This document shows, one piece after another, positions 24,776 to 31,889 of a stretch of 31,889 nucleotides of DNA (its first letter is position 1; the number at the start of each line of letters is the position of its first letter). The notes beneath the pieces are model-generated. The model saw only the letters and a program-made list of their open reading frames with translations, was not told the origin of the DNA and did no database searches. The position numbers and the translations under genes were made by a program. The stretch is from Bacteroidota bacterium (GTDB lineage: Bacteria; Bacteroidota; Bacteroidia; Chitinophagales; Chitinophagaceae): NCBI GenBank assembly GCA_023423835.1, contig JAFAEW010000063.1, forward strand, positions 1-31,889, given 5' to 3'.

Positions 24776-26176
24776 ATGCAGTTTAAGAAAGGCCTGATCG
24801 CGTTAGCACTTGTTGGATTAACATTGATTTTATCGTTGTCAAACAGTGGTTGTGCCAATATCATCCCTCCAACGGGCGGACCTCGAGACAGCCTTCCTCC
24901 GGTTTTGGTTAATGCTACTCCCGCTGATTCTTCGCTTCATTTTACAGACAATAAAATCGTCTTAACCTTCGATGAATACGTGCAACTCGATAATAAACTG
25001 AATGAAGAATTGATTGTGTCGCCCAACCCGCAACAGGTTCCCTCCATAATGAGTAAACTGAAAACGGTAACCATCAGATTAAAAGATTCTCTGCAGCCGA
25101 ATACTACCTACGCAATTGACTTCGGAAACAGCATTCGCGATGTTAATGAAGGAAATCCGTATAAAAATTTCACCTACGTGTTCTCAACCGGGAATAAGCT
25201 TGATGAAGGAACGCTGTCAGGAAAAGTTTTGATTGCAAGAACCGGACAACCGGATTCTACCCTCATCGTGGCGCTCTATAAAAACCTGAACGATTCTGCG
25301 GTGAAAAAATTAAGACCGGACTATTATACCCGCATCGACAGCGCCGGCAACTTTCATTTTCGCTTTTTACCGCAATCTGATTTTGCCATCTACGTTCTGG
25401 AAAATGACTACGCCAAAAGATATGACGATTCCACCAAGACTTTTGCCTTTTACGATACCACGGTAAACCCGGCTTCCACTGGAAATATTTCGCTGTTTGC
25501 CTATCGCGCCGTTGAACCGCAAGAAAAACCGTCTCAAATTTCCAATGAAAACACCAAATCCGGACCGGCTGAAAAACTAAAGATTACGACCAATCTCGAT
25601 GGTAATGAACTCGATATTCTCGGAGACCTTACTGTCAAAACAAACCGGAAAATTGAAAGTTTTGATTCAACAGGCATCGTGTTGTCTGACACCAACTTTA
25701 TAAAAATTGCGGGCTACTCAATTTCAACCGATACCTCTTTACAGTCGTTATCCTTGAAATATCCATGGCCGCAATCAACAGACTATATTTTAATGATCGC
25801 CGCGGATGCAATTAAGGACAGCTTGGGAAATGGACTTGCAAAATCAGATACAATAAGATTTTCGACGAAAAGCGAATCGGACTACGGAAGTGTCCGGTTG
25901 CATTTCAATAACCTCGATCTTTCAAGGAATCCCGTACTGCAAATATTTCAGGAAGATAAGCTGATAGAGTCGGTTCCGCTGACTTCTGCAGACTGGTACA
26001 GAAAATTGTATTATCCCGGAGAATATAACCTTCGGATTTTATGGGACGAAAATAAAAACGGCGTTTGGGATCCCGGAAATTTCGATGCTAAAATTCAGCC
26101 CGAAAAAGTATCAAGAATCACCCGCAAGATCAATATCAAGATGAATTGGGATAATGAAATCGACATTAGCTTGTGA
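24776..26176 (+). CDS. Ig-like domain-containing lipoprotein of unknown function
   Basis: This is a 466-residue protein. The signal region MQFKKGLIALALVGLTLILS ends at C26 (NSGC), followed by ANIIPPTGGPRDSLPPVL, a strongly conserved start among Bacteroidota Ig-like (SbsA-type) lipoproteins. Residues about 40-135 form an Ig-like domain: the LTFDEYVQLDNK strand pattern is typical of Big_5/SbsA modules, ending in NFTYVFSTG. A carboxypeptidase-regulatory-like beta-sandwich follows (TLSGKVLIARTGQPDSTLIVALY, about 140-230), then a second Ig-like part ending in LRILWDENKNGVWDPG near 425. It is probably anchored to the outer membrane. The function is unknown. It has its own promoter and shares a hairpin terminator region with the convergent OMP gene. 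Confidence 0.85.
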   Translation: MQFKKGLIALALVGLTLILSLSNSGCANIIPPTGGPRDSLPPVLVNATPADSSLHFTDNKIVLTFDEYVQLDNKLNEELIVSPNPQQVPSIMSKLKTVTIRLKDSLQPNTTYAIDFGNSIRDVNEGNPYKNFTYVFSTGNKLDEGTLSGKVLIARTGQPDSTLIVALYKNLNDSAVKKLRPDYYTRIDSAGNFHFRFLPQSDFAIYVLENDYAKRYDDSTKTFAFYDTTVNPASTGNISLFAYRAVEPQEKPSQISNENTKSGPAEKLKITTNLDGNELDILGDLTVKTNRKIESFDSTGIVLSDTNFIKIAGYSISTDTSLQSLSLKYPWPQSTDYILMIAADAIKDSLGNGLAKSDTIRFSTKSESDYGSVRLHFNNLDLSRNPVLQIFQEDKLIESVPLTSADWYRKLYYPGEYNLRILWDENKNGVWDPGNFDAKIQPEKVSRITRKINIKMNWDNEIDISL

Positions 26177-26204
26177 GAACGTTTACAAGTGGGGAACACT
26201 ACAC

Positions 26205-26239
26205 AAAAAATTGCTTCACCTTTGTAGATGAAGCAATTT
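26205..26239 (-). terminator. terminator between two convergent genes
   Basis: A perfect 11-bp stem (AAATTGCTTCA / TGAAGCAATTT) has a 10-base loop. On the minus strand the stem is followed by six T in all, so it fits the OMP gene best. On the plus strand only a short T run is present, so it would be weaker for the lipoprotein gene. Confidence 0.85.
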
Positions 26240-26259
26240 CTGTTACTTAAGAGGAAATA

Positions 26260-26850
26260 CTATCTGTTGAAGAAGTAATGGATTCCTACCATGAAAGCAT
26301 TGTTTTTTGCAGTTACACCTTCAGTATCAGGAGTGCTCTTAGCGATACTAGACAATCCGATCTGATAGCGCGCATCTAATCCGAATCCGTTAGAAAGTGT
26401 ATAGCCAACGCCTACAATACCGGAGAAATCAGTGGATTTGAAATCTTCTTTGACGTCTTCTTTTTCTCCTTCAGCGGAACTTTTAGCCGACATTAAAAAT
26501 CCAATTTGTGGTCCGGCGAATGCTGCGAAACCGTTGTTTCTGTACTTAAACAACACAGGAACGTTGAGATAGCCAAGATCAAGCTTGCTTGTGAATTCGG
26601 TAAAATCGGCTTTTGAACCGAGTGCAGAAAAATATAATTCCGGTTGCAAAGCGAAATTTTCTGCAAATCCTATTTCAGCCATTGCGCCAGCATAAAAGCC
26701 GATTTTGGTTTTCATGCTCATTGTCACGCCGCCACCGCTGAATTTAACGTTTGCAGCGGTTAACCCGCCTTTAAGGCCGAAGCTTGTTTGTGCCTGGGCA
26801 GAAATTGCAGCAAATGATCCTGCAATCATTAAAAGAAGTAACTTCTTCAT
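26260..26850 (-). CDS. small outer-membrane beta-barrel protein (PorT-like/OMP_b-brl family)
   Basis: This is a 196-residue protein. The signal peptide MKKLLLLMIAGSFAAISAQA is cut before QTSFGLKGGLTAANV. The rest is alternating polar/hydrophobic beta strands with the family hallmarks LGYLNVPVLFKYR, FAAFAGPQIGFLMSAK and GFGLDARYQIGLSSI, as in eight-stranded PorT-like barrels, ending in GIHYFFNR. The function is unknown; paralogues are often numerous in a genome. It is monocistronic with a -7 element at 26896-26903, an A-rich leader of about 40 bases and a strong terminator. Confidence 0.9.
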   Translation of the reverse strand: MKKLLLLMIAGSFAAISAQAQTSFGLKGGLTAANVKFSGGGVTMSMKTKIGFYAGAMAEIGFAENFALQPELYFSALGSKADFTEFTSKLDLGYLNVPVLFKYRNNGFAAFAGPQIGFLMSAKSSAEGEKEDVKEDFKSTDFSGIVGVGYTLSNGFGLDARYQIGLSSIAKSTPDTEGVTAKNNAFMVGIHYFFNR

Positions 26851-26895
26851 TGTTGTTAGTTTTAGTTAATTAATGTTTGTTAGTTTCAAAAAAAG

Positions 26896-26903
26896 CAAAA
26901 TTA
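26896..26903 (-). promoter_or_regulatory. -7 promoter element for the small outer-membrane protein gene
   Basis: The minus strand reads TAATTTTG, an exact TAnnTTTG match, 45 bases before the ATG. The leader (minus strand, about 26890-26851) is A-rich and poor in G, typical of Bacteroidota genes lacking a Shine-Dalgarno. Confidence 0.5.
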
Positions 26904-26983
26904 GGGGGAACAGTTCTGAAAATTCTTAAGCTTTGATAAAAAGGAAAAAAATTTTGTCCTGATGGATTGTGATGAAAAAATTC

Positions 26984-29632
26984 CTAAGCATTTGCATTGT
27001 CTGCAATATTGGAGGGAATACTTTCTTCCGCTATTTCGCTGATAAGTTCCGAAATCAGGGCCGTCCATCCGGTTTGATGTGAGGCACCTAATCCTCTTCC
27101 GTTATCACCATGAAAATATTCGAAAAACAGGAGAAGATTCTTATTTTCCTCTTTATTGTAAAACCAGTTGTACTGGCCGTGTATTTTACGGTTATTATTC
27201 TCATCGATCGCAAAAAGGCTGATCAGGCGACGGGCAAGTTCATCTGCAACCTGTGTCAGTTGCAAAAACTTACCTGACCCTGTCGGATATTCTACCGTTA
27301 AGGAATCGTCATAAAATTTTCCATATTTTTTGATACTCTGAATGATGAGGTAATTTATGGGCATCCAGACCGGCCCGCGCCAATTGCTGTTTCCGCCAAA
27401 CAGGCTTGAGGTTGAATCGCCCGGATCATAAGAGATTGTATAGTTTTTATCGTCGATGGTGACCGAATAGGGATGATCTTCATAATATTTCGATAAGGCC
27501 CTGATACCACCTTGCGACAGAAATTCCGATTCGTTCAGCATTCGTTGCAGCAGTGAAATCAGCCGCTCCTTGGGAATCAGCGACAGCAGAATCTGTTCTG
27601 CTTCCTTTTTTTCTTCATTCGGCCAGAATTTATTATTGCTTTTCCGGTAATTCTCAAACCAGGTGATCCTTTTGGTAAAGTCGGGCAATTTTTGCATCAC
27701 ACTTTTTTCAATAATGGAAACAGCAAACAAGGAGGTAAGTCCAACTATCGATTGAATGCGCAGTTGAATGGGCGTGCTTTGCGGGCTCATGAGGGTGTCG
27801 TAATAAAATTTGTCCTCATTGTTCCATAAGCCCATTTCATTTAACGCCTCGGCAATGAAAATAAAGTGTTCAAAAAACTTGGTGGCAGTGTCTTCAAATG
27901 AGATGTCATGGACCGCAATTTCCATTGCAATATCCATCATATTTAAAGCATACATGCCCATCCAGCTGGTTCCATCGGCCTGTTCGAGTTCCGTATTTTT
28001 GGGAAAACGGAGACTGCGATTGAAGATCCCGATATTATCCAGTCCCAAAAATCCCCCTTCAAAGATATTGTTACCATTTGGGTCTTTACGGTTTACCCAC
28101 CAGGTGAAATTTATCAGGAGCTTTTGGAATATCCGCTTCAAAAATCCGAGGTCGCCCTTTCCAGTCTTCCGCTTTTCAATCTGATAAACCTGCAACGCAG
28201 CCCATGCATGCACCGGCGGATTCACGTCACTGAAGTTCCATTCATAGGCCGGCAATTGACCTTCAGGATTCATATACCATTCGCGGCCAAGTAATATCAG
28301 CTGATGTTTTGCAAATGAAACATCCACCACTGCCATCGAAATGCAGTGAAATGCGAGATCCCAGGCAGCATACCAGGGATATTCCCATTTGTCGGGCATA
28401 GAGATGATATCCTGGTTTTTCAGATGCGGCCAATTGTGGTTTCTTCCTTCCTTTCGCTCTTCGGTAGGCGGTGTAATGCCATCGCCCGAGGAGATCCATC
28501 TTTCCACATCATAATGATAATATTGTTTGCTCCACAATAGGCCGGCATACGCCTGCCGTTGAATAATTTTATTATCGTCGGATACGTTTTTGGGTAATAC
28601 GGAATTATAGAATTCATCCGCTTCCTTTTTCCGCTTCTTAAAAATCTGCGACACATTTTCAAATGGCTTTTCCACTTTGTGATCAGAAAGCCGCAGGTTG
28701 ATGGTTTTTTTTTGGGACGGTTTGAGGTTTAGATAATAGACAGGTGAAAATTTTGTACCGCTTTTATTCTTCCTCAATTCATCGAAATCACGGTTGTGAA
28801 CAATGGCATTATTAATCGCATCCTTCACAAAGGTGGTGGGATTGGGACGCTTAAACAGCTTCTCCATATTGGTTTCGTTTTCCGTAAACAGCCGCTCGTC
28901 GGTATCATCGAAATACAGATAATAATCGCCCAGTTTTTCGTGCGAACAGTGAACCATATTTGATCCTCCGTCAACGATTGAAGGTTTTTCAGTTATGCTT
29001 CCATATTGCCAGCGGTTGTAAAACCAAAGTGTGGGTAAAACGGTTATCGGCGCTGATTTTGGCCCCCGGTTTAAAATATCAATCCTGACGGCAATATCAT
29101 TTTTGTCATATTTGGCGTAAGTAACAGTAACATCGAAATATTTATTATCATTAAAAATGCCTGTGTCAAGGATCTCATATTCAGGATCTAACTTTCCTCT
29201 TTTTTTATTTTCGTCTAAAAGTTGTTGATAGGGAAATGCCTGCTGCGGATACTTATACAGCATCTGCATATAGTAATGCGTTGGAATATTTTCTATGTAA
29301 TAATACAATTCCTTTACGTCTTCACCGTGATTGCCCTGCGTATTGGCCAATCCGAACAACCGTTCTTTTAAAATCGGATCGTTTCCATTCCATAGCGCAA
29401 TTCCAAAACAAAGGTTTTGGTAAAGATCGCAAATGGCGGCGATGCCATCCTCCCCCCAACGGTAGGTCCGGCTGACAGCATGATCAAATGGAAAATAATT
29501 CCATGCATCGCCATCGGGACTATAATCCTCTCTTACCGTTCCCCATTGCCGGTCAGAAACATATGGCCCCCAGGTTTCCAGTGGCACTTGCTGCTTCGTG
29601 TTATTAATTATCCTTTGTAATTCAGCGATCAT
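26984..29632 (-). CDS. GH63-type glucosidase (MGH1-like domain)
   Basis: This 882-residue protein belongs to the bacterial glucosidase branch related to glycoside hydrolase family 63. The N-terminal block WGPYVSDRQWGTVREDYSPDGDAWNYF is nearly invariant, followed by YRWGEDGIAAICD, FGIALWNGNDPILKERLFGL and GNHGEDVKELYYY. The C-terminal (alpha/alpha)6 barrel has EYPWYAAWDLAFH, GTSWMGMYALNMM, NWRGPVWMPINYL (from about 751) and EYFHGDNGRGLGASHQTGW (about 838-856). It should hydrolyse an alpha-glucosidic bond, possibly in a storage or compatible-solute sugar; the substrate cannot be fixed. No signal peptide is seen, so it is cytosolic. ATG 29632 fits the family; an upstream TTG at 29659 would add nine residues. 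It follows the acyltransferase gene by 145 bases on the same strand. Confidence 0.93.
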   Translation of the reverse strand: MIAELQRIINNTKQQVPLETWGPYVSDRQWGTVREDYSPDGDAWNYFPFDHAVSRTYRWGEDGIAAICDLYQNLCFGIALWNGNDPILKERLFGLANTQGNHGEDVKELYYYIENIPTHYYMQMLYKYPQQAFPYQQLLDENKKRGKLDPEYEILDTGIFNDNKYFDVTVTYAKYDKNDIAVRIDILNRGPKSAPITVLPTLWFYNRWQYGSITEKPSIVDGGSNMVHCSHEKLGDYYLYFDDTDERLFTENETNMEKLFKRPNPTTFVKDAINNAIVHNRDFDELRKNKSGTKFSPVYYLNLKPSQKKTINLRLSDHKVEKPFENVSQIFKKRKKEADEFYNSVLPKNVSDDNKIIQRQAYAGLLWSKQYYHYDVERWISSGDGITPPTEERKEGRNHNWPHLKNQDIISMPDKWEYPWYAAWDLAFHCISMAVVDVSFAKHQLILLGREWYMNPEGQLPAYEWNFSDVNPPVHAWAALQVYQIEKRKTGKGDLGFLKRIFQKLLINFTWWVNRKDPNGNNIFEGGFLGLDNIGIFNRSLRFPKNTELEQADGTSWMGMYALNMMDIAMEIAVHDISFEDTATKFFEHFIFIAEALNEMGLWNNEDKFYYDTLMSPQSTPIQLRIQSIVGLTSLFAVSIIEKSVMQKLPDFTKRITWFENYRKSNNKFWPNEEKKEAEQILLSLIPKERLISLLQRMLNESEFLSQGGIRALSKYYEDHPYSVTIDDKNYTISYDPGDSTSSLFGGNSNWRGPVWMPINYLIIQSIKKYGKFYDDSLTVEYPTGSGKFLQLTQVADELARRLISLFAIDENNNRKIHGQYNWFYNKEENKNLLLFFEYFHGDNGRGLGASHQTGWTALISELISEIAEESIPSNIADNANA

Positions 29633-29728
29633 AGATTTCCCTGTAACTGATGTAATCAATTTTTTTAATAGTTACCATATTGATGCCACACAGGAAAAAC
29701 AATGCGGCCGCTCCAACACCTTTTCACG

Positions 29729-29753
29729 GATTGAACCGCAGACACAGAGAAAG
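29729..29753. repeat. short fragment resembling a dispersed CGCAGAsACAGAGA-type repeat
   Basis: The bases GAACCGCAGACACAGAGAAAGG resemble the 'accgcagagacacagagaa' sequence that recurs in gaps of many bacterial genomes. Only one copy is visible here, in the 145-base gap between two genes, so repeat status is inferred from memory of such sequences. Confidence 0.2.
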
Positions 29754-29777
29754 GAAACGACCCCATCGCTACTGTCA

Positions 29778-30953
29778 TTATACCCTGATATAGATCTTTT
29801 TTCGATCCATAACATACACGATAAGCCAGTAAAATGCGATCATAAAAAAGGAATAAAGCAATGATCCCACCCTTAGATCATCAGCTACATTTTTACAAAC
29901 ATGTTCATAAAACCATCCGAAGGGGGAAGTATAGCCTGGAGTACCATCGGGGCGTGTATCGGCAATCCTGATCAGGCCAAGCAACCGCGGCAAGAAACCG
30001 CTAAGCACAAAAATGAAAAGCGGATTTTTTCCGAAAACATCGAAAAAGCGGCTCCAGGCTCCTCTTAAATTTTTGAATTCCACTGCAAAGATCAAAATTG
30101 CAAGAATGAAAATGGCCAGTCCCGATGTATATAAAACGTAGCTGCTTGTCCAGATCTTTTTATTGATGGGGAAACCCAAATCCCAAACGTAGCCGGCAAA
30201 CATCAGCAATCCGGCTGCAACAAAAAGATTGCTGATCATTTCGTAAGATTTTCCTTTTGTGATGATGTAGTGACCCACGAAATATCCGATGACAACCTGC
30301 ACCACCGGCGTAAACGAACTGGCAATTCCCTCAGGATCAAAGGCCACTCCTTCGCCATGATACATGTGTGCTTCTCCCAAAACAGCTTTATCAACCGCGG
30401 TTCCAAAATAGCCCCCGAGACTATACGGATCGCCAGGCGTTCCCAGCAGATAGGTGATCCACCAATAGATCAAAAGGATCAAACCTGTGAGAATATAAAC
30501 CGACCGTGGTTTGAAATAATAGACAATCAGCGAAGCCAGAAAATAGACAATTGCAATTCTTTGCAATACGCCCAAAATTCTTATACCGTGAAGACTTCCA
30601 TCACTTCGCTGCCATTCCCAGGGTTTGAAAACCAGATTTCCGTCCTGCCACATTAAAAACGGAGACCAGTTGAGAAAGAGTCCGATAAGAAATATCAGTA
30701 AACTCCGTTTAATTACCTTGGCCAGAAATCTGGACTGCGGTTGATTTTCAAACCGGGGCATCACAAAAGCCATCGCATTTCCAACGGCAAACAAAAAAAA
30801 GGGGAATACGAGGTCGGTTGGCGTGCATCCGTTCCATTTCGCATGGTCGAAGGGTGAATAAATATAACTCCAGCTTCCCGGATTGTTTACCAAAATCATT
30901 AAAGCTACAGTGGCGCCTCTGAAAACATCGAGAGAATAATATCTTTCCTTCAT
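29778..30953 (-). CDS. HGSNAT-like membrane acyltransferase (DUF1624/DUF5009 family)
   Basis: This is a 391-residue polytopic membrane protein. It starts MKERYYSLDVFRGATVALMILVNN, and H37 in FDHAKWNG aligns with the acetyl-accepting histidine (KHASWNG) of human heparan-alpha-glucosaminide N-acetyltransferase. TDLVFPFFLFAVGNAMAF follows, then about ten hydrophobic segments. The family passes acetyl groups from cytosolic acetyl-CoA across the membrane to amino sugars; here a cell-surface or imported glycan is a likely acceptor, which is inference. ATG 30953 is chosen because residues added by an upstream ATG at 31043 are polar and not family-like. It is divergent from a polysaccharide export gene and upstream of the GH63 gene. 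Confidence 0.9.
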   Translation of the reverse strand: MKERYYSLDVFRGATVALMILVNNPGSWSYIYSPFDHAKWNGCTPTDLVFPFFLFAVGNAMAFVMPRFENQPQSRFLAKVIKRSLLIFLIGLFLNWSPFLMWQDGNLVFKPWEWQRSDGSLHGIRILGVLQRIAIVYFLASLIVYYFKPRSVYILTGLILLIYWWITYLLGTPGDPYSLGGYFGTAVDKAVLGEAHMYHGEGVAFDPEGIASSFTPVVQVVIGYFVGHYIITKGKSYEMISNLFVAAGLLMFAGYVWDLGFPINKKIWTSSYVLYTSGLAIFILAILIFAVEFKNLRGAWSRFFDVFGKNPLFIFVLSGFLPRLLGLIRIADTRPDGTPGYTSPFGWFYEHVCKNVADDLRVGSLLYSFFMIAFYWLIVYVMDRKKIYIRV

Positions 30954-31100
30954 AAACAAGTTTGGAGGATTGAAAGTAAAATTTTTTTTATAATCCCGCG
31001 TTTTATACCCGCCTTTATCTTCATTTCCGGCAACGCCGCACAATTAACAATTCAAAAATTTACTCCGTATCCTCTCAAAGCGTGGGGATAGTAAAAATGT

Positions 31101-31108
31101 TATATTTG
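31101..31108 (+). promoter_or_regulatory. -7 promoter element for the polysaccharide export gene
   Basis: The bases TATATTTG match TAnnTTTG exactly, 98 bases before the ATG. This leaves a leader of about 90 bases, the longest in the window. I see no recognisable riboswitch fold in the leader. Confidence 0.45.
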
Positions 31109-31206
31109 CGCCATTTAAAAATTAATCGAACAGTACGCCTGAGAAATGATAAATATCACTTCATTGAACCGGGACTGTATCTTTATAAAAAAACCAACCA
31201 GATTTT

Positions 31207-31889
31207 ATGAAGTTTTTGAAGACGCTCGTCTGTTTTTTTTCTCTGCTTCTTCTGTTAGTTTGCAGCACCGCCTCTGCCCAGGATCTGCTTAAAGCAAATC
31301 CGAGCCAGATTAATGTGGATCAGTTGAGCGATGCAGACATCATCAAATATCAGCAACAACTGAAAGCAGCCGGAATTACGGAGAGCCAGGCAGAACAAAT
31401 TGCACTTTCGAGGGGTATGCCTCAGTCTGAAATACTGAAATTGAAACAAAGAATTGCTCTGCTGAATACCCGCAAATCTTCCTCCTTAATTGAAAAAGAT
31501 ACAACGGGCAGACAACGGAGGCAGTACAACGATTCTACGGACACAATCACGAAAAAACCGATGATCAATCCAAGGATTTTTGGAGCCGAATTGTTTAATA
31601 ATGCCGCCTTAAATTTTGAACCCGACCTGCAGATAGCGGCACCAATAAATTACATGGTCGGACCCGGAGACGAAATTTCGGTTACGGTTTATGGCGTTCA
31701 GGAAACATCTGAAGACCTGAGGGTTTCTCCCGAAGGAAGCATAAATATCCCCAATGTTGGGCAGGTAAAAATCACCGGAATGACGCTTGAGGCAGGTACG
31801 CAAAAGATCAGGGATATAATGGAAAGAACGGCCTATCCTACTTTAAGAACCGGCGCTTCAAAGCTTTCTGTGACAATTGGGAAAATAAA
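31207..31889 (+). CDS. Wza-like polysaccharide export outer-membrane protein, 5' part (truncated by window edge)
   Basis: The 227 visible codons run off the right edge. The Sec signal peptide MKFLKTLVCFFSLLLLLVCS...ASAQ (about 1-25) is followed by a helical, glutamine-rich region (about 38-90) and a polar linker. FGAELFNNAALNFEPDLQIAAPINYMVGPGDEISVTVYG (about 125-163) then leads into a Poly_export/SLBB-type beta domain (RVSPEGSINIPNVGQVKITGMTLEAG). The FGxxxFNN...P...GPGDE pattern is that of long Bacteroidota polysaccharide exporters with several SLBB repeats, which carry capsule or exopolysaccharide across the outer membrane. The signal ends in Ala-Gln without a lipobox cysteine, unlike E. 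coli Wza. A polysaccharide cluster probably continues to the right. Confidence 0.9.
   Translation, partial: MKFLKTLVCFFSLLLLLVCSTASAQDLLKANPSQINVDQLSDADIIKYQQQLKAAGITESQAEQIALSRGMPQSEILKLKQRIALLNTRKSSSLIEKDTTGRQRRQYNDSTDTITKKPMINPRIFGAELFNNAALNFEPDLQIAAPINYMVGPGDEISVTVYGVQETSEDLRVSPEGSINIPNVGQVKITGMTLEAGTQKIRDIMERTAYPTLRTGASKLSVTIGKI

Noticed and set aside
30954..31206. Possible riboswitch or small RNA in the leader before the polysaccharide export gene
   Set aside because: No conserved core, paired stems or terminator-like hairpin could be found by eye.

Overview
The window is a dense stretch of mostly core chromosome from a member of the Bacteroidota, probably of the Chitinophagia/Sphingobacteriia type. 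The phylum call rests on several things: a GldA-type ABC ATPase, a 2TM-domain protein, a PorT-like small outer-membrane barrel, a lipoprotein of the Ig-like 'IPPTGGPRDSLPP' family, a large SLBB-type polysaccharide exporter, almost no Shine-Dalgarno sequences, and repeated exact matches to the Bacteroidota -7 promoter element TAnnTTTG. No rRNA, tRNA, CRISPR array, insertion sequence or phage gene was seen. No gap between genes exceeds about 260 bases.

Layout. 1-2442 (-): N-terminal 814 codons of a SNF2-family helicase with two SWIM zinc fingers, running off the left edge. 2632-3585 (-): MetF, divergent from LptB (3724-4530, +). 4550-5191 (-): a glyoxalase-II-like metallo-beta-lactamase-fold hydrolase, divergent from a very large secreted protein (5252-8653, +) that joins a degenerate peptidase-like domain, a TolB-like propeller and an outer-membrane barrel and ends at a textbook terminator. 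8745-9833 (-): CorA, divergent from a GH16 glucanase/RecO pair (9958-11524, +). RecO converges on acetyl-CoA synthetase (11521-13443, -) with overlapping stop codons. 13553-14461 (+): GldA. 14482-15828 (-): an asd plus MmcQ/YjbR operon. 15970-17388 (-): a sulfatase-fold lipoprotein that has lost essentially every catalytic residue. 17637-19679 (-): M13 metallopeptidase lipoprotein. 19766-21544 (-): MsbA-like ABC exporter. 21690-23798 (+): 2TM protein and long-chain acyl-CoA ligase. 23802-24197 (-): Tat-exported Dabb protein. 24287-24709 (+): YjbQ. 24776-26176 (+): Ig-like lipoprotein. 26260-26850 (-): small outer-membrane barrel. 26984-29632 (-): GH63-type glucosidase. 29778-30953 (-): HGSNAT-like membrane acyltransferase. 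31207-end (+): 5' part of a Wza-like polysaccharide export gene.

The genes fall into housekeeping metabolism (metF, asd, acs, fadD), envelope biogenesis (lptB, MsbA-like exporter, barrel proteins, polysaccharide export), carbohydrate handling (GH16, GH63, acetyltransferase) and DNA repair (recO, SNF2 helicase). No clear novel multi-gene defence or mobile system is visible. The most unusual items are the sulfatase pseudoenzyme, the degenerate-peptidase/propeller/barrel fusion, and a set of -7 promoter boxes placed 4-5 bases before start codons, which implies leaderless mRNAs.
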